NCBI RefSeq assembly: GCF_035994945.1
Contig: NZ_CP108677.1
Coordinates: 2,852,001 to 2,916,000 of the forward strand
Direction of reading: 5' to 3'
DNA: 64,000 nucleotides
From: Streptomyces sp. NBC_01216
Lineage (GTDB): Bacteria; Actinomycetota; Actinomycetes; Streptomycetales; Streptomycetaceae
Of this stretch, positions 29,049-40,195 are shown piece after piece. The notes under the pieces are model-generated. The model ran no database searches, was not told where the DNA came from, and worked only from the letters and a program-made list of their open reading frames with translations. Position numbers and translations under genes: made by a program. Within the stretch, counting starts at the first letter, position 1, and each line of letters opens with the position of its first letter.

Positions 29049-32000
29049 TCAGACCTCTTCGACGCTGCTCGGCTCGCGCCGGGACAGGTCGATACCGAGC
29101 TCCTCCGCCGCGCGGAAGACGTCCTCGTCGGTGTCGCGCATCTCGATGGACATGCCGTCCGAGGACAGCACCTCCACGTTGAGGCACAGGGACTGCATCT
29201 CCTTGATGAGCACCTTGAAGGACTCGGGGATGCCGGGCTCAGGGATGTTCTCGCCCTTGACGATGGCCTCGTAGACCTTCACGCGGCCGGTCACGTCGTC
29301 GGACTTGATCGTCAGCAGCTCCTGGAGGGCGTACGCGGCGCCGTAAGCCTCCAGCGCCCACACCTCCATCTCACCGAAGCGCTGGCCACCGAACTGGGCC
29401 TTACCACCCAGCGGCTGCTGGGTGATCATCGAGTACGGGCCGGTCGACCGGGCGTGCAGCTTGTCGTCGACCAGGTGGTGCAGCTTGAGGATGTACATGA
29501 ACCCGATCGAGATCGGGTCCGGGAACGGCTCGCCGGAGCGGCCGTCGAACAGGCGCGCCTTGCCGGACGGCAGGACCAGACGGTCGCCGTCGCGGTTCGG
29601 GATGGTGTGCTCGAAGAGACCGGAGATCTCGTCCTCGCGGGCGCCGTCGAACACCGGGGTGGCGACGTTGGTGCCGGGCTTGACCTCGTCGGCGCCGATC
29701 ACCTGGAGGCGCTGCGCCCACTCGTCCGCCAGGCCGGAGACGTCCCAGCCGCGGCTGGCGAGCCAGCCCAGGTGGATCTCCAGGACCTGTCCCGGGTTCA
29801 TTCGGGACGGGACACCCAGCGGGTTGAGGATGATGTCGACCGGCGTGCCGTCCTCCAGGAACGGCATGTCCTCGATCGGGAGGATCTTGGAGATGACGCC
29901 CTTGTTGCCGTGACGGCCGGCGAGCTTGTCACCGTCGGTGATCTTGCGCTTCTGGGCGACGTAGACGCGGACCAGCTGGTTCACGCCCGGGGGAAGCTCG
30001 TCGCCCTCCTCGCGGTCGAAGACGCGGACGCCGATGACCTTGCCGGTCTCGCCGTGCGGCACCTTCAGCGAGGTGTCACGGACCTCACGCGCCTTCTCAC
30101 CGAAGATCGCGCGGAGCAGACGCTCCTCGGGGGTCAGCTCGGTCTCGCCCTTGGGCGTCACCTTGCCGACGAGGATGTCGCCGGCGACGACCTCGGCACC
30201 GATACGGATGATGCCGCGCTCGTCGAGGTCCGCCAGGACCTCCTCGGAGACGTTCGGGATGTCCCGGGTGATCTCCTCGGGGCCCAGCTTGGTGTCACGG
30301 GCGTCGACCTCGTGCTCCTCGATGTGGATCGAGGAGAGGACGTCGTCCTGCACGAGGCGCTGCGACAGGATGATCGCGTCCTCGTAGTTGTGGCCCTCCC
30401 ACGGCATGAACGCCACGAGCAGGTTCTTGCCGAGCGCCATCTCACCGTTCTCGGTGGCCGGGCCGTCGGCGAGGACCTGGCCCTCGATGACCCGGTCGCC
30501 CTCGGAGACGACGACCTTCTGGTTGACCGAGGTGCCCTGGTTCGAGCGGGAGAACTTGGCGATGCGGTACGTGGTGTACGTGCCGTCGTCGTTGGTGACG
30601 GTGATGTAGTCGGCGGAGACCTCCTGGATCACACCGTCCTTCTCCGCCTTGATGACGTCGCCGGCGTCGGTGGCACAGCGGTACTCCATGCCGGTGCCGA
30701 CGAGCGGGGCCTCCGACTTGATGAGGGGCACCGCCTGCCGCATCATGTTCGCGCCCATCAGGGCACGGTTGGCGTCGTCGTGCTCGAGGAAGGGGATCAT
30801 GGCCGTCGCGACCGACACCATCTGGCGCGGCGAGACGTCCATGTAGTCGACCTCGGTCGGCGGCACGTAGTCGACCTCACCGCCACGACGGCGGACCAGG
30901 ACGCGGGCCTCGGTGAACTGAAGCTCGTCGTTCAGGGTCGCGTTCGCCTGGGCGATGACGAAGCGGTCCTCCTCGTCGGCGGTGATGTAGTCGACCTCGT
31001 CGGTGACCTGACCGTCGACGACCTTGCGGTACGGCGTCTCGATGAAGCCGAACGCGTTGACGCGGCCGTACGAGGCGAGCGAACCGATCAGACCGATGTT
31101 CGGGCCTTCGGGGGTCTCGATCGGGCACATGCGTCCGTAGTGGGACGGGTGCACGTCTCGGACCTCGAAGCCGGCCCGCTCACGGGACAGACCACCCGGG
31201 CCGAGCGCCGACAGACGGCGCTTGTGGGTGAGGCCCGACAGCGGGTTGTTCTGGTCCATGAACTGCGACAGCTGGCTGGTGCCGAAGAACTCCTTGATGG
31301 AGGCGACGACCGGCCGGATGTTGATCAGGGTCTGCGGCGTGATCGCCTCGACGTCCTGGGTGGTCATGCGCTCACGCACGACGCGCTCCATACGCGCCAG
31401 ACCCGTACGGACCTGGTTCTGGATGAGCTCGCCGACGTTGCGCAGACGACGGTTGCCGAAGTGGTCGATGTCGTCGGTCTCGACGACGATCTCCCGGCCC
31501 GACTCGCCGATCGTCTCGGTCTCGCCCGCGTGGAGCTTCACCAGGTACTTGATCGTCGCGATGACGTCGTCCGTGGTGAGCACGCCGGCGTCCAGCGGCT
31601 CGTCCGCGCCGAGCTTCTTGTTCACCTTGTAGCGGCCGACCTTGGCGAGGTCGTAGCGCTTCGGGTTGAAGTAGAGGTTCTCGAGCAGCGTCTGAGCGGC
31701 CTCACGCGTCGGCGGCTCGCCCGGACGGAGCTTGCGGTAGATGTCGAGCAGCGCGTCGTCCTGGCCCTGGGTGTGGTCCTTCTCCAGGGTGGCCCGCATG
31801 GACTCGTACTCGCCGAACTCCTGCAGGATCTGCTCGGTGGTCCAGCCCAGCGCCTTGAGCAGCACGGTGACGGACTGCTTGCGCTTGCGGTCGATGCGGA
31901 CACCGACCATGTCGCGCTTGTCGATCTCCATCTCCAGCCAGGCACCCCGGGACGGGATGATCTTGGCCGAGAAGATGTCCTTGTCGGACGTCTTGTCGAT

Positions 32001-32531
32001 GGAGGAGTCGAAGTAGACACCCGGCGAGCGGACGAGCTGCGACACCACGACACGCTCGGTGCCGTTGATGACGAAGGTGCCCTTGTTCGTCATGAGCGGG
32101 AAGTCGCCCATGAAGACCGTCTGGGACTTGATCTCGCCGGTCTCGTTGTTGGTGAACTCGGCGGTGACGAAGAGCGGGGCACCGTACGTGAAGTCACGGT
32201 CCTTGCACTCGTCGATCGAGTTCTTCGGCGGCTCGAAACGGTGGTCGCGGAAGGTCAGCGACATCGACCCGGAGAAGTCCTCGATCGGGGAGATCTCCTC
32301 GAAGATCTCCTCCAGGCCGGACTTCCTGGGGACGTCCTGTCCCGACTCAAGGGCAGCCTCGACGCGAGCCTTCCAGGCGGCGTTGCCGAGGAGCCAGTCA
32401 AAGCTCTCGGTCTGCAGCGCGAGGAGGTTCGGAACCTCGAGGGGCTCCTTGATCTTTGCAAAGGAGATGCGCAGCGGGGCGGTGCTGGCGCCGTTGTTCG
32501 TATGGGTCGAGGCGTTGCGCGAGGCGGCCAA
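29049..32531 (-). CDS. rpoB: RNA polymerase beta subunit
   Basis: 1160 residues. The TTG start (then GCC, giving M-AASRNAS) has GGAAGGA seven bases upstream and fits the known Streptomyces N-terminus; the ATG 30 bases upstream would add [10 protein letters not shown]. The rifampicin region near residues 415-450 is wild type ([20 protein letters not shown], then [20 protein letters not shown]). Conserved EDAIILSQR and [10 protein letters not shown] segments are present. The C-terminus is [20 protein letters not shown]. Confidence 0.99.
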   Translation of the reverse strand: MAASRNASTHTNNGASTAPLRISFAKIKEPLEVPNLLALQTESFDWLLGNAAWKARVEAALESGQDVPRKSGLEEIFEEISPIEDFSGSMSLTFRDHRFEPPKNSIDECKDRDFTYGAPLFVTAEFTNNETGEIKSQTVFMGDFPLMTNKGTFVINGTERVVVSQLVRSPGVYFDSSIDKTSDKDIFSAKIIPSRGAWLEMEIDKRDMVGVRIDRKRKQSVTVLLKALGWTTEQILQEFGEYESMRATLEKDHTQGQDDALLDIYRKLRPGEPPTREAAQTLLENLYFNPKRYDLAKVGRYKVNKKLGADEPLDAGVLTTDDVIATIKYLVKLHAGETETIGESGREIVVETDDIDHFGNRRLRNVGELIQNQVRTGLARMERVVRERMTTQDVEAITPQTLINIRPVVASIKEFFGTSQLSQFMDQNNPLSGLTHKRRLSALGPGGLSRERAGFEVRDVHPSHYGRMCPIETPEGPNIGLIGSLASYGRVNAFGFIETPYRKVVDGQVTDEVDYITADEEDRFVIAQANATLNDELQFTEARVLVRRRGGEVDYVPPTEVDYMDVSPRQMVSVATAMIPFLEHDDANRALMGANMMRQAVPLIKSEAPLVGTGMEYRCATDAGDVIKAEKDGVIQEVSADYITVTNDDGTYTTYRIAKFSRSNQGTSVNQKVVVSEGDRVIEGQVLADGPATENGEMALGKNLLVAFMPWEGHNYEDAIILSQRLVQDDVLSSIHIEEHEVDARDTKLGPEEITRDIPNVSEEVLADLDERGIIRIGAEVVAGDILVGKVTPKGETELTPEERLLRAIFGEKAREVRDTSLKVPHGETGKVIGVRVFDREEGDELPPGVNQLVRVYVAQKRKITDGDKLAGRHGNKGVISKILPIEDMPFLEDGTPVDIILNPLGVPSRMNPGQVLEIHLGWLASRGWDVSGLADEWAQRLQVIGADEVKPGTNVATPVFDGAREDEISGLFEHTIPNRDGDRLVLPSGKARLFDGRSGEPFPDPISIGFMYILKLHHLVDDKLHARSTGPYSMITQQPLGGKAQFGGQRFGEMEVWALEAYGAAYALQELLTIKSDDVTGRVKVYEAIVKGENIPEPGIPESFKVLIKEMQSLCLNVEVLSSDGMSIEMRDTDEDVFRAAEELGIDLSRREPSSVEEV

Positions 32532-32712
32532 GAGGGGGTCCTTCCGAGGGCTCGGACTCACTACGCGCGTACCGGTCCCTTGCGGGGCACTGGGACAGAC
32601 ATTCCTGAATTGGACTGAAAAGCCAGGTCAGGGCTGGTCTGCCTACGGTGCTCTCGCGAGGGGATGCCCCTGGTGACGGGCAGGGGGCAGCTAACAGGCA
32701 GCGCAAAGGGAC

Positions 32713-32741
32713 AGTGTAGCCACTTGGCCCACTGATGTCCA
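32713..32741 (-). promoter_or_regulatory. rpoBC promoter
   Basis: Minus-strand TGGACA-N17-TACACT, a good HrdB-type match, giving a leader of about 175 bases before rpoB. The rest of the 543-base rplL-rpoB gap (32532-33074) contains the rplL terminator at 32993 and otherwise nothing recognisable. Confidence 0.7.
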
Positions 32742-32992
32742 GGGCGAGTAATTCGCGACCCTCGTTGTTCTCAACTCCGCGGTACCTCGCGCCGTGCGGC
32801 GCACCTCGATACTGCCCGTTCCGCCGTCGATCCATGCCTCGGATACGGATCGTTGTGACGACGCGTCCTGAGAATTGCGCGCTGCGTGCGGTTCGTCAAG
32901 GCCCCCCGGTGGACGGGGCGCACGGCGATGATCACCATACTCCGCGTCACCGGCCTCCCACGACCCCCGCCACGCCCGGCTCCGGGTACGCC

Positions 32993-33026
32993 GAAGGGCG
33001 ACCACCCGGATGGGTGATCGCCCTTC
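32993..33026 (-). terminator. rplJL terminator
   Basis: GAAGGGCGACCACCC and GGGTGATCGCCCTTC form a 15-bp stem with one G-T mismatch around a four-base loop, 48 bases after the rplL stop. It separates rplJL from the rpoBC promoter. Confidence 0.8.
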
Positions 33027-33074
33027 ACGAGGCGCCTGAGAGGCGCCTGAGCGAGTCAGGGGACTCGCGAGGTG

Positions 33075-33458
33075 TTACTTGACCTCGACCGAGGCGCCGG
33101 CGGCCTTGAGGGACTCGGCGGCCTTCTCGGCGGCCTCCTTCGCGACCTTCTCGAGGACCGGCTTCGGGGTGCCGTCGACGAGGTCCTTGGCCTCCTTCAG
33201 ACCCAGGGAGGTCAGCTCGCGCACGACCTTGATGACCTGGATCTTCTTCTCGCCGGCACCGGTGAGGATGACGTCGAACTCGTCCTGCTCCTCGACGGCC
33301 TCGGCGGCGGGGCCGACACCGGCCGGGCCGGCGACGGCGACGGCCGCGGCGGCGGTGACGTCGAACTTCTCCTCGAAGGCCTTCACGAACTCGGAGAGCT
33401 CGATGAGGGTCATCTCCTCGAACTGGGCGAGGAGGTCGTCCTGAGTGAGCTTCGCCAT
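33075..33458 (-). CDS. rplL: 50S ribosomal protein L7/L12
   Basis: 127 residues. N-terminal dimerisation helices ([20 protein letters not shown]), an Ala/Val-rich hinge ([20 protein letters not shown]) and the C-terminal factor-binding domain ([40 protein letters not shown]). The start was placed at MAKLTQ with a GGAAGGA site. It is downstream of rplJ in the stalk operon. Confidence 0.98.
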   Translation of the reverse strand: MAKLTQDDLLAQFEEMTLIELSEFVKAFEEKFDVTAAAAVAVAGPAGVGPAAEAVEEQDEFDVILTGAGEKKIQVIKVVRELTSLGLKEAKDLVDGTPKPVLEKVAKEAAEKAAESLKAAGASVEVK

Positions 33459-33571
33459 GATGGGCGATCCTTCCACTAATTCGGCAGGTGCCGGATGTAC
33501 ATGTAGGCGGGCGTACGTTCGGCCCGCTGCGACCGTCCCCCTAGCGGGCGGCGGTCAATGCGCGAGCCGAA

Positions 33572-34102
33572 TTACTCGGCACCGCCCTGCTCGGCGAGCT
33601 TGACGCGAAGCGCCTCCGCGGTGCGGACGAACTTCGACGGCAGCGCCTGGAGGAGCGAGGCAGTCTGGGACTGCTTGCCCTTGAACGCGCCGGCCAGCTT
33701 GCTGAGCAGAACCTCGCGGGACTCGAGGTCCGCAAGCTTCTTGATCTCGTCGGCGGACAGCGCCTTGCCGTCAAGGACACCGCCCTTGATGACGAGGTTC
33801 GGGTTGTCCTTGGCGAAGTCACGAAGACCCTTCGCCGACTCCACCGGGTCACCGGTGATGAAGGCAGCGCCCGTCGGACCGTTGAACTGGTCGTCGAGCG
33901 AGGTGATCCCGGCCTCGTTGGCCGCAATCTTGGTCAGCGTGTTCTTCACCACGGCGTACTGGGCGTTCTCACCGAGCGAACGACGCAGCGTCTTCAGCTG
34001 CGCCACGGTGAGACCCCGGTACTCGGTCAGCACGACGGCGCTCGAGCTCTGGAACTTGTCCTTGAGCTCGGCTACCGCGGCAGCCTTGTCGGGCCTTGCC
34101 AT
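33572..34102 (-). CDS. rplJ: 50S ribosomal protein L10
   Basis: 176 residues. [39 protein letters not shown] and the [12 protein letters not shown] segment mark L10, the stalk base that binds L7/L12 through its C-terminal helix. GGAAGGAGG precedes the ATG. The L10–L12 complex usually represses its own leader, and a structured leader is present upstream. Confidence 0.98.
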   Translation of the reverse strand: MARPDKAAAVAELKDKFQSSSAVVLTEYRGLTVAQLKTLRRSLGENAQYAVVKNTLTKIAANEAGITSLDDQFNGPTGAAFITGDPVESAKGLRDFAKDNPNLVIKGGVLDGKALSADEIKKLADLESREVLLSKLAGAFKGKQSQTASLLQALPSKFVRTAEALRVKLAEQGGAE

Positions 34103-34320
34103 GAGCGTCGGCCTCCTTCCGGGTGATGAGGACCGCTCAGAAGGGGCTGAACACAACAAACGCCCCGGCGCAGGCGCACGGGGCTCAGCTCGACCGGATT
34201 GCGAGAACCCGGGAACTCTTCCACGATCACCTGCGCGGGCCGTTCGCATCCCAGCGAACCTTCGGCCACCGCACCCCTTGCGGAGCACGGCAACGACCAG
34301 CGGTCTTTGGCTTCTCGGGA
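34103..34320 (-). ncRNA. Putative L10 leader (rplJL autoregulatory mRNA structure)
   Basis: A 218-base transcribed leader between the predicted promoter and rplJ, with several complementary GC-rich segments (for example CCCCGTGCGCCTGCGCCGGGG on the minus strand, in part CCCCGTGCGCC / GGCGCCGGGG-like). L10 leaders occur widely in bacteria at this position. Structure was not computed. The total gap to the next gene (34103-34449) contains this leader, the promoter and about 100 bases with nothing recognisable. Confidence 0.5.
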
Positions 34321-34350
34321 AGAGTACGCGACGTCGGCGGCGGCGAGCAA
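34321..34350 (-). promoter_or_regulatory. rplJL promoter
   Basis: Minus-strand TTGCTC-N18-TACTCT. It fits the TANNNT -10 consensus and lies 220 bases before rplJ. Confidence 0.55.
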
Positions 34351-34449
34351 ATCCGCCCGGACGGCTCAGCGCCGCCGGGGCCCCCGGTCCGGCCGGAGGC
34401 CCCCCGGCGGGTCTCGGTACCCGTCGGGTGGCCCGGGGTCGGGCGGCTC

Positions 34450-35376
34450 TCAGCTCGCGCCCGGAACCGAGGCGTCCCCGCCCAGCTCGCCGAGCATCTG
34501 GAAGAGGTCCACCGTCTCCCCGGCCGGCGGGGCCTGGACGCGGGCCTCGGCACCGTAGTCGGTGTAGTCGGCCTTCATGTGGACGACGCCCTGGCTCATG
34601 GTCATGCCGATGACCATCCGCGCCGGGTAGCCGTCCGCGCCGACCCAGACCTCGGTGTCGTAGCCCTTCATCCCGGCCTGCTCCGCGCTCTTCAGGAAGG
34701 TCTCCCGGTCCTTGCCGGCGAGCACCCGAGAGCTGTTCCCGTTGGCGTCCAGCATCTGCTCGACGGTGAGCGTGCCCTTGTAGTGCCGGGTGTCGACGCC
34801 GTTGACCTTCTCGCTGCCGACGTGCTTGAGGTTCGGGGACTCCAGCAGCAGCGCGAGTTGCCGGGCGGGGTCCTGGTTCATGTTCTCCATGCCGCCGGTC
34901 ATCTGCTTGTGGAGGGCCTTGTCCCCGGCTGCCTCGGCCGCGGCGGCGAGGTCGAGCTTCATCCAGCGCTTGCCGTCCATCGCGGCGGCCGGCTTGGCTC
35001 CCATGTCCAGGTACATGACCTCGTCGAGCATGATCACCCGGGTCTCGTCGGGTGCCCCGGGGGCACCCGCGCCGAGGAGGGAGCTCTTCATGGTGAGGTC
35101 CATGACGCCCGGGTTCCAGCCCTGGACTCCGCTCATCTCCAGGGTGCCGCCGCCCTCCATGGCGGACGGCATGGTCACGGTCATCCGGACCTTGGCGGAC
35201 TTGGCGTCCGTCGTCTTCTGGTACGCGGCCTGGATGACCCGGGTGACGCTCTCCCCGCTCCGCGGCGCCTTCGCCGCCCCGTCCTCTTCCGTACCGCCCT
35301 GGCATCCGGTGACGCCGCCGACGACGGCCACGGCGGCCAGCGTGGCCCCGGCGCGCTTCCATCCGGACAGACTCAT
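34450..35376 (-). CDS. Secreted lipoprotein, LppX/LprG-like fold suspected
   Basis: 308 residues. A type II signal peptide has lipobox VTGC with Cys25. The mature part is a mixed alpha/beta chain with [57 protein letters not shown] and [20 protein letters not shown]. This pattern resembles the LppX/LprAFG/LolA-like lipoproteins that carry lipids at the outer membrane-facing surface. It lies between rplJ and rplA on the same strand, a conserved Streptomyces position, but has its own spacing and is probably transcribed separately. Specific function unknown. Confidence 0.82.
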   Translation of the reverse strand: MSLSGWKRAGATLAAVAVVGGVTGCQGGTEEDGAAKAPRSGESVTRVIQAAYQKTTDAKSAKVRMTVTMPSAMEGGGTLEMSGVQGWNPGVMDLTMKSSLLGAGAPGAPDETRVIMLDEVMYLDMGAKPAAAMDGKRWMKLDLAAAAEAAGDKALHKQMTGGMENMNQDPARQLALLLESPNLKHVGSEKVNGVDTRHYKGTLTVEQMLDANGNSSRVLAGKDRETFLKSAEQAGMKGYDTEVWVGADGYPARMVIGMTMSQGVVHMKADYTDYGAEARVQAPPAGETVDLFQMLGELGGDASVPGAS

Positions 35377-35456
35377 GATTCCCCACCCCTTGAACGACTT
35401 CTCCTGCGGTCGGTCGAACGGTAGCCCACCCGGCCACCGACGCCGGAGACGCGAAA

Positions 35457-35494
35457 GCGGCCTTCCGCACCTCTGAAGAGGTGCGGAAGGCCGC
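35457..35494 (-). terminator. rplKA terminator
   Basis: Perfect 17-bp stem (GCGGCCTTCCGCACCTC and complement) with a TGAA loop, 29 bases past rplA. Confidence 0.85.
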
Positions 35495-35523
35495 TCAGGT
35501 TGCGCTCAGCGAGCCGGTGGGGC

Positions 35524-36252
35524 TCAGACCGACGCCGGGTCCTCCTCGACGAGGAGGTTGCGGGTGCGGTTGGAGTCCAGCGGGATGCCGGGGCCCATCG
35601 TCGTCGTCAGGGTCGCCTTCTTGATGTAGCGGCCCTTGGCGGCGGACGGCTTCAGACGGAGGATCTCCTCCAGGGCCGCGGCGTAGTTCTCGACCAGCTT
35701 CGTCTCGTCGAAGGAGACCTTGCCGATGATGAAGTGCAGGTTCGAGTGCTTGTCGACGCGGAACTCGATCTTGCCGCCCTTGATGTCGTTGACAGCCTTG
35801 GTGACATCGGGGGTGACGGTGCCGGTCTTCGGGTTCGGCATGAGACCACGCGGGCCGAGGACGCGGCCGAGGCGGCCGACCTTGCCCATGAGGTCCGGGG
35901 TGGCCACCACGGCGTCGAACTCGTTCAGGCGGTTGCCCTTGGAGATCTCGTCGATGAGCTCGTCGGAGCCGACGATGTCGGCGCCCGCGGCGATCGCGGC
36001 CTCGGCACGGTCACCGGTCGCGAAGACCAGGACCCGGGCGGTCTTACCGGTGCCGTGCGGAAGGTTCACGGTGCCACGGACCATCTGGTCGGCCTTGCGC
36101 GGGTCGACACCCAGGCGGAAGGCGACCTCGACGGTTCCGTCGAACTTGGTGGCGGCGGTGTCCTTGGCGAGACGGACGGCCTCGAGGGGAGCGTAGTTCC
36201 GCTCGCGGTCGATCTTGGCGTCCGCGCCGCGGAGAGCCTTGCTGCGCTTCAC
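35524..36252 (-). CDS. rplA: 50S ribosomal protein L1
   Basis: 242 residues. GTG start with GGAGAAG upstream. Typical blocks: [60 protein letters not shown] and [21 protein letters not shown]1 forms the mobile stalk at the E site and commonly represses the rplKA mRNA. It is cotranscribed with rplK (105-base gap). Confidence 0.98.
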   Translation of the reverse strand: MKRSKALRGADAKIDRERNYAPLEAVRLAKDTAATKFDGTVEVAFRLGVDPRKADQMVRGTVNLPHGTGKTARVLVFATGDRAEAAIAAGADIVGSDELIDEISKGNRLNEFDAVVATPDLMGKVGRLGRVLGPRGLMPNPKTGTVTPDVTKAVNDIKGGKIEFRVDKHSNLHFIIGKVSFDETKLVENYAAALEEILRLKPSAAKGRYIKKATLTTTMGPGIPLDSNRTRNLLVEEDPASV

Positions 36253-36357
36253 TTCTTCTCCTGTTGTCTCAGGTGTGGAGTCGTGGTGCGGGCCGGCGCT
36301 GGCCCTGCCACAGAGTGACCTTTGGCGGCTGGTGCCGCGTGGTCACGAGGGGGTTGA

Positions 36358-36792
36358 TCAGCCCTCGACCGTGATGCCCATGGAACGGGCGGTGCCGGCG
36401 ATGATCTTCGATGCGGCGTCCAGGTCGTTGGCGTTCAGGTCGGGGAGCTTGACCGTGGCGATCTCGCGGACCTGGTCGCTCGTGAGCTTGGCGACCTTGG
36501 TCTTGTGCGGCTCGCCGGAGCCCTTGTCCACACCCGCGGCCTTGAGGATCAGCTTGGCGGCCGGCGGAGTCTTGGTGATGAAGGTGAAGGAGCGGTCGTC
36601 GTAGACCGTGATCTCCACCGGCACGACCATGCCACGCTGCGACTCGGTCGCGGCGTTGTATGCCTTGCAGAACTCCATGATGTTGACGCCGTGCTGACCG
36701 AGCGCGGGGCCGACCGGCGGGGCCGGGTTCGCCGCACCGGCGTTGATCTGGAGCTTGATAAGCCCCGTGACCTTCTTCTTCTTGGGAGGCAT
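36358..36792 (-). CDS. rplK: 50S ribosomal protein L11
   Basis: 144 residues. [20 protein letters not shown], the [19 protein letters not shown] segment and the C-terminal rRNA-binding domain (RSMGITVEG end) identify L11, the thiostrepton-site protein also needed for RelA activation. An AGAGAG purine tract precedes the ATG. It is the first gene of rplKA. Confidence 0.98.
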
Positions 36793-36862
36793 TGCTCTCT
36801 CCGGGTCCTAGTGAGAGTGTCCAGCCCACCATCCGGTCATCCGGATGGAGGCATACCGCACC

Positions 36863-36890
36863 ACGATAACGGGTACATACGCGCGGCCAA
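36863..36890 (-). promoter_or_regulatory. Candidate rplKA promoter
   Basis: Minus-strand TTGGCC-N16-TATCGT, about 70 bases before rplK. A small stem (CCATCCGG / CCGGATGG) lies in the leader. The rest of the 427-base gap to nusG (36793-37219) holds the nusG terminator and otherwise nothing recognisable. Confidence 0.45.
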
Positions 36891-37160
36891 AAACCGAGCA
36901 GGTCAGAGCGTCTCCCGGGGGCGGTGGAACCGCCCGCACGAGACACCGCGGACCGGTCGGAAACCCGGGCTGCCGGGGCCGCGGCCGGCGAGGTCCACGC
37001 GAAGGGCGGACACGGCCGGCAGGATGCCGGGGTCTTCCGGCGGTAGTGGCCCGATTCTCTCACGCGCCGCGCTCGCCCGGCTCGCGCATTTCCGGCCCGC
37101 GACCGTCCCGGGGAAGCCTGCCGCCCCATCCCGGCCACCACCCCGGGGCGGCTCCCGTAC

Positions 37161-37207
37161 ACGCAGGAGCCCCTGTCCGACGGGCCGTCGGACAGGGGCT
37201 CCTGCGT
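37161..37207 (-). terminator. secE-nusG terminator
   Basis: A 23-base arm beginning ACGCAGGAGCCCCTGTCCGA is repeated in exact complement, 12 bases past nusG. It shows that secE-nusG is a separate unit from rplKA. Confidence 0.88.
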
Positions 37208-37219
37208 GAGCCGGGAAGA

Positions 37220-38113
37220 CTAGTTCTTCTGGATCTGGTCGAAGCTGAGCTCGACCGGGGTCTCGCGGCCGAAGATCTCGACGAGGCCCTTGACCTTCTT
37301 CGAGTCGGCGTTGATCTCGTTGATCGTGGCCTGGAGGGTGGCGAAGGGGCCGTCCGTGACGGTGACCGAGTCGCCGACCTCGAAGTCCAGCACCTGGACC
37401 TCGACCTTGCGGGCCGGAGCCGGCTTGCCCTCGGCCTCGGCGGCCTCGCGGGCGGCCTTCTCCTCGGCCTCCGGGGCGAGCATCTTGACGATCTCGTCCA
37501 GGGTCAGCGGGTACGGGTCGTAGGCGTTGCCCACGAAGCCGGTGACGCCGGGGGTGTTGCGGACGACGCCCCAGGACTCGTTCGTCAGATCCATGCGGAC
37601 GAGAACGTAGCCGGGCAGCTTGTTCTGCCGGACGTTCTTGCGCTCGCCGTTCTTGATCTGGACGATCTCTTCCTCGGGCACCTCGGCCTGGTAGATGAAC
37701 TCCTCGACGTTCAGCGAGACGGCACGCTGCTCGAGGTTGGCCTTCACGCGCTTCTCGTAGCCCGCGTAGGTGTGGATCACGTACCACTCGCCGGGCAGCA
37801 GACGGAGCTCGTCGCGGAGGGCCTGGATCGGGTCGACCGGAGCAGCGGGCTCCGCGTCGGCCTCCTCGGCCTTCTCCTCGTCGCCCTCGTCGGACCCGGT
37901 CTCGTCCTCGACGGACTCGGCGGTGTCGAGGTCCTCGTCGGACTCCTCGGTGCCGTCCTCGTCCTCGATCCGCAGGGCAGCCGCCTCGGCCGCCTCGCCC
38001 GCAGCGGCGTCAGCAGCCTCAGCCTGGTCCTCGTCGGCCGCCTCGACGATGTCGAGCTCGTCCTCAACGGACTCGACAGAATCGACGGCGTCGTTCAGGT
38101 TCGGGTCAGACAC
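37220..38113 (-). CDS. nusG: Transcription termination/antitermination factor NusG
   Basis: 297 residues, much longer than the E. coli protein (181) because of a highly acidic N-terminal extension (residues 1 to about 105, rich in Asp/Glu/Ala), as is usual in Streptomyces. The NGN domain starts near Trp110 ([20 protein letters not shown]), and the KOW domain ends the chain ([20 protein letters not shown]). It couples RNA polymerase to Rho and ribosomes. It follows secE by 42 bases. Confidence 0.97.
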   Translation of the reverse strand: MSDPNLNDAVDSVESVEDELDIVEAADEDQAEAADAAAGEAAEAAALRIEDEDGTEESDEDLDTAESVEDETGSDEGDEEKAEEADAEPAAPVDPIQALRDELRLLPGEWYVIHTYAGYEKRVKANLEQRAVSLNVEEFIYQAEVPEEEIVQIKNGERKNVRQNKLPGYVLVRMDLTNESWGVVRNTPGVTGFVGNAYDPYPLTLDEIVKMLAPEAEEKAAREAAEAEGKPAPARKVEVQVLDFEVGDSVTVTDGPFATLQATINEINADSKKVKGLVEIFGRETPVELSFDQIQKN

Positions 38114-38155
38114 GGTGGCTGCTTCTTCCTGGATACAGATGGGTGGAACAAGAAA

Positions 38156-38452
38156 TCAGCCGAAGACGTACTTGACTGCTTCCTGGAAGCCATAGTCAAT
38201 CACGGTCACCAGACCGATCATGATGACGACGAAGACAATCACTACCGTGGTGTACGTCGTCAGTTGGCTGCGAGTGGGCCAGACGACCTTGCGGAGCTCC
38301 GCGATGATCTGGCGGTAGAAGAGCGCGAGGCGGCCCAGGGGGCCCTTCTTGCCGCGCTTGCCGCCCTTGCCGCCCTTGCGGGACTTCTTCTTCGAGTCCG
38401 GTGCCTCGTCCTCGGCATCAGGCATGTCGATGGAGCCCACGGCGTCCGTCAC
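38156..38452 (-). CDS. secE: Preprotein translocase subunit SecE
   Basis: 98 residues. The GTG start (TDAVGSIDMPDAEDE) was chosen by similarity to Streptomyces SecE; the ribosome site is weak. The basic N-terminus has a Lys/Gly run (KKKSRKGGKGGKRGKKG). The conserved amphipathic segment FYRQIIAELRKVVWPTRSQL precedes a single membrane helix (VVIVFVVIMIGLVTVIDYGF). It clamps SecY in the translocon. Confidence 0.96.
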   Translation of the reverse strand: MTDAVGSIDMPDAEDEAPDSKKKSRKGGKGGKRGKKGPLGRLALFYRQIIAELRKVVWPTRSQLTTYTTVVIVFVVIMIGLVTVIDYGFQEAVKYVFG

Positions 38453-38556
38453 GCTTCTCACCTGATCCCGGGTCATGGCAGTGCCGTGCCCGAATGGAGC
38501 CGCACGGCGGTGCATCGAAGTACGTACATGCGCACACATCCTGGCGGTGTGTGTAG

Positions 38557-38629
38557 CAGGGCCGGAGGGACTTGAACCCCCAACCGCCGGTTTTGGAGAC
38601 CGGTGCTCTACCAATTGAGCTACGACCCT
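38557..38629 (-). tRNA. tRNA-Trp (CCA anticodon)
   Basis: Cloverleaf on the minus strand: acceptor AGGGTCG/CGGCCCT, anticodon loop CTCCAAA giving CCA, T-loop TTCAAGT and discriminator G. CCA is not encoded. It lies upstream of secE, the usual actinobacterial neighbour. Confidence 0.96.
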
Positions 38630-38832
38630 TTGTGGCTTCCCCAACCTACCGCATCACGGGACACGGTCGGTGCGGGCCAACGAGCAGTGAGTGTACGTGG
38701 TGAGGGGGCCCCGCGTCGAACACGAGGGGCCCCGACCTGCTCCAGGACGTGCGTACGACCGGGAATGACCGTTCCTGTCCGCTCCTCGTGACCTGTGTGC
38801 GGGCCCACGAGAGGGTCTGCGAGCATGGCCGC

Positions 38833-40059
38833 ATGAGCGCTGCTACCTCTCCGACCGAGCGCCGGGTCTCCGCCCGCGTCGGTGCGATCTCCGAGTCCGC
38901 CACTCTCGCCGTCGACGCCAAGGCCAAGGCACTCAAGGCCGCCGGGCGTCCGGTGATCGGCTTCGGCGCGGGTGAGCCCGACTTCCCGACGCCGGACTAC
39001 ATCGTCGAAGCCGCCGTCGAGGCGTGCAAGAACCCGAAGTACCACCGCTACACGCCGGCCGGCGGTCTGCCCGAGCTGAAGGCCGCGATCGCCGCCAAGA
39101 CCCTGCGCGACTCCGGCTACGAGGTCGACGCCTCCCAGGTCCTGGTGACCAACGGTGGCAAGCAGGCGATCTACGAGGCGTTCGCGGCGATCCTCGACCC
39201 GGGCGACGAGGTCATCGTCCCGGCGCCCTACTGGACCACCTACCCCGAGTCGATCCGCCTGGCCGGCGGCGTCCCGGTCGAGGTCGTCGCCGACGAGACC
39301 ACCGGCTACCGCGTCTCCGTCGCGCAGCTCGAGGCCGCGCGCACGGAGAAGACCAAGGTCGTCCTCTTCGTCTCCCCGTCCAACCCGACCGGCGCCGTCT
39401 ACAGCGAGGCCGAGACCGAGGAGATCGGCCGCTGGGCGGTCGAGCACGGTCTGTGGGTGCTGACGGACGAGATCTACGAGCACCTGGTCTACGGCGGCGC
39501 GAGCGCCGTGTCCCTGCCGTCGGTCATGCCGGAGCTCCGCGAGAAGTGCATCGTGGTCAACGGTGTCGCCAAGACGTACGCGATGACCGGCTGGCGGGTG
39601 GGATGGATCATCGGCCCGAAGGACGTGGTGAAGGCCGCGACCAACCTCCAGTCGCACGCCACCTCCAACGTCAGCAACGTGGCCCAGATCGCCGCGCTGG
39701 CCGCGGTGTCGGGCAACCTGGACGCCGTCGCGGAGATGGGCCGCGCCTTCGACCGGCGCCGCCAGACCATCGTGCGGATGCTCAACGAGATCGAGGGCGT
39801 GCTCTGCCCGACGCCGGAGGGCGCGTTCTACGTGTACCCGTCGGTGAAGGCCCTGCTCGGCAAGGAGATCCGCGGCAAGCGCCCGCGGACCTCGGTCGAG
39901 CTCGCCGCGCTGATCCTGGACGAGGCCGAGGTGGCGGTCGTCCCGGGCGAGGCATTCGGCACCCCGGGATACCTGCGCCTGTCCTACGCGCTGGGTGACG
40001 AGGACCTGATCGAGGGCGTGTCGCGGATGCAGAAGCTCCTCGCGGAGGCCCGCGACTGA
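38833..40059 (+). CDS. Pyridoxal-phosphate aminotransferase, aspartate type
   Basis: 408 residues, class I/II fold. The PLP lysine is about Lys247 in [13 protein letters not shown]. Conserved [49 protein letters not shown] and the C-terminal [12 protein letters not shown] are present. This matches the subgroup 1-gamma aspartate/prephenate aminotransferases of actinobacteria; the exact amino-acid preference cannot be decided here. The ATG at 38833 begins the conserved region. It is divergent from tRNA-Trp and ends in a very strong terminator. Confidence 0.93.
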   Translation: MSAATSPTERRVSARVGAISESATLAVDAKAKALKAAGRPVIGFGAGEPDFPTPDYIVEAAVEACKNPKYHRYTPAGGLPELKAAIAAKTLRDSGYEVDASQVLVTNGGKQAIYEAFAAILDPGDEVIVPAPYWTTYPESIRLAGGVPVEVVADETTGYRVSVAQLEAARTEKTKVVLFVSPSNPTGAVYSEAETEEIGRWAVEHGLWVLTDEIYEHLVYGGASAVSLPSVMPELREKCIVVNGVAKTYAMTGWRVGWIIGPKDVVKAATNLQSHATSNVSNVAQIAALAAVSGNLDAVAEMGRAFDRRRQTIVRMLNEIEGVLCPTPEGAFYVYPSVKALLGKEIRGKRPRTSVELAALILDEAEVAVVPGEAFGTPGYLRLSYALGDEDLIEGVSRMQKLLAEARD

Positions 40060-40077
40060 GTCCTCCCGAACACGCCG

Positions 40078-40135
40078 CTAGAACGCAAGAACGGGCCCCG
40101 GTTCCGAGGAACCGGGGCCCGTTCTTGCGTTCTAG
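40078..40135 (+). terminator. Long hairpin terminator after the aminotransferase gene
   Basis: A 28-base perfect inverted repeat (outer arm CTAGAACGCAAGAACGGG) around a two-base centre. One of the longest stems in the window; it separates two plus-strand genes. Confidence 0.88.
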
Positions 40136-40195
40136 CGCGGTCCCGATCGTGGAAAGGGGCTGTCCTCAGCCATTCGGGTGCGGCAAGATCCTTCA

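Noticed and set aside
31220-31268. Rifampicin-resistance substitution in rpoB
   Set aside because: The [20 protein letters not shown] and LSALGPGG segments are the usual wild-type sequence.
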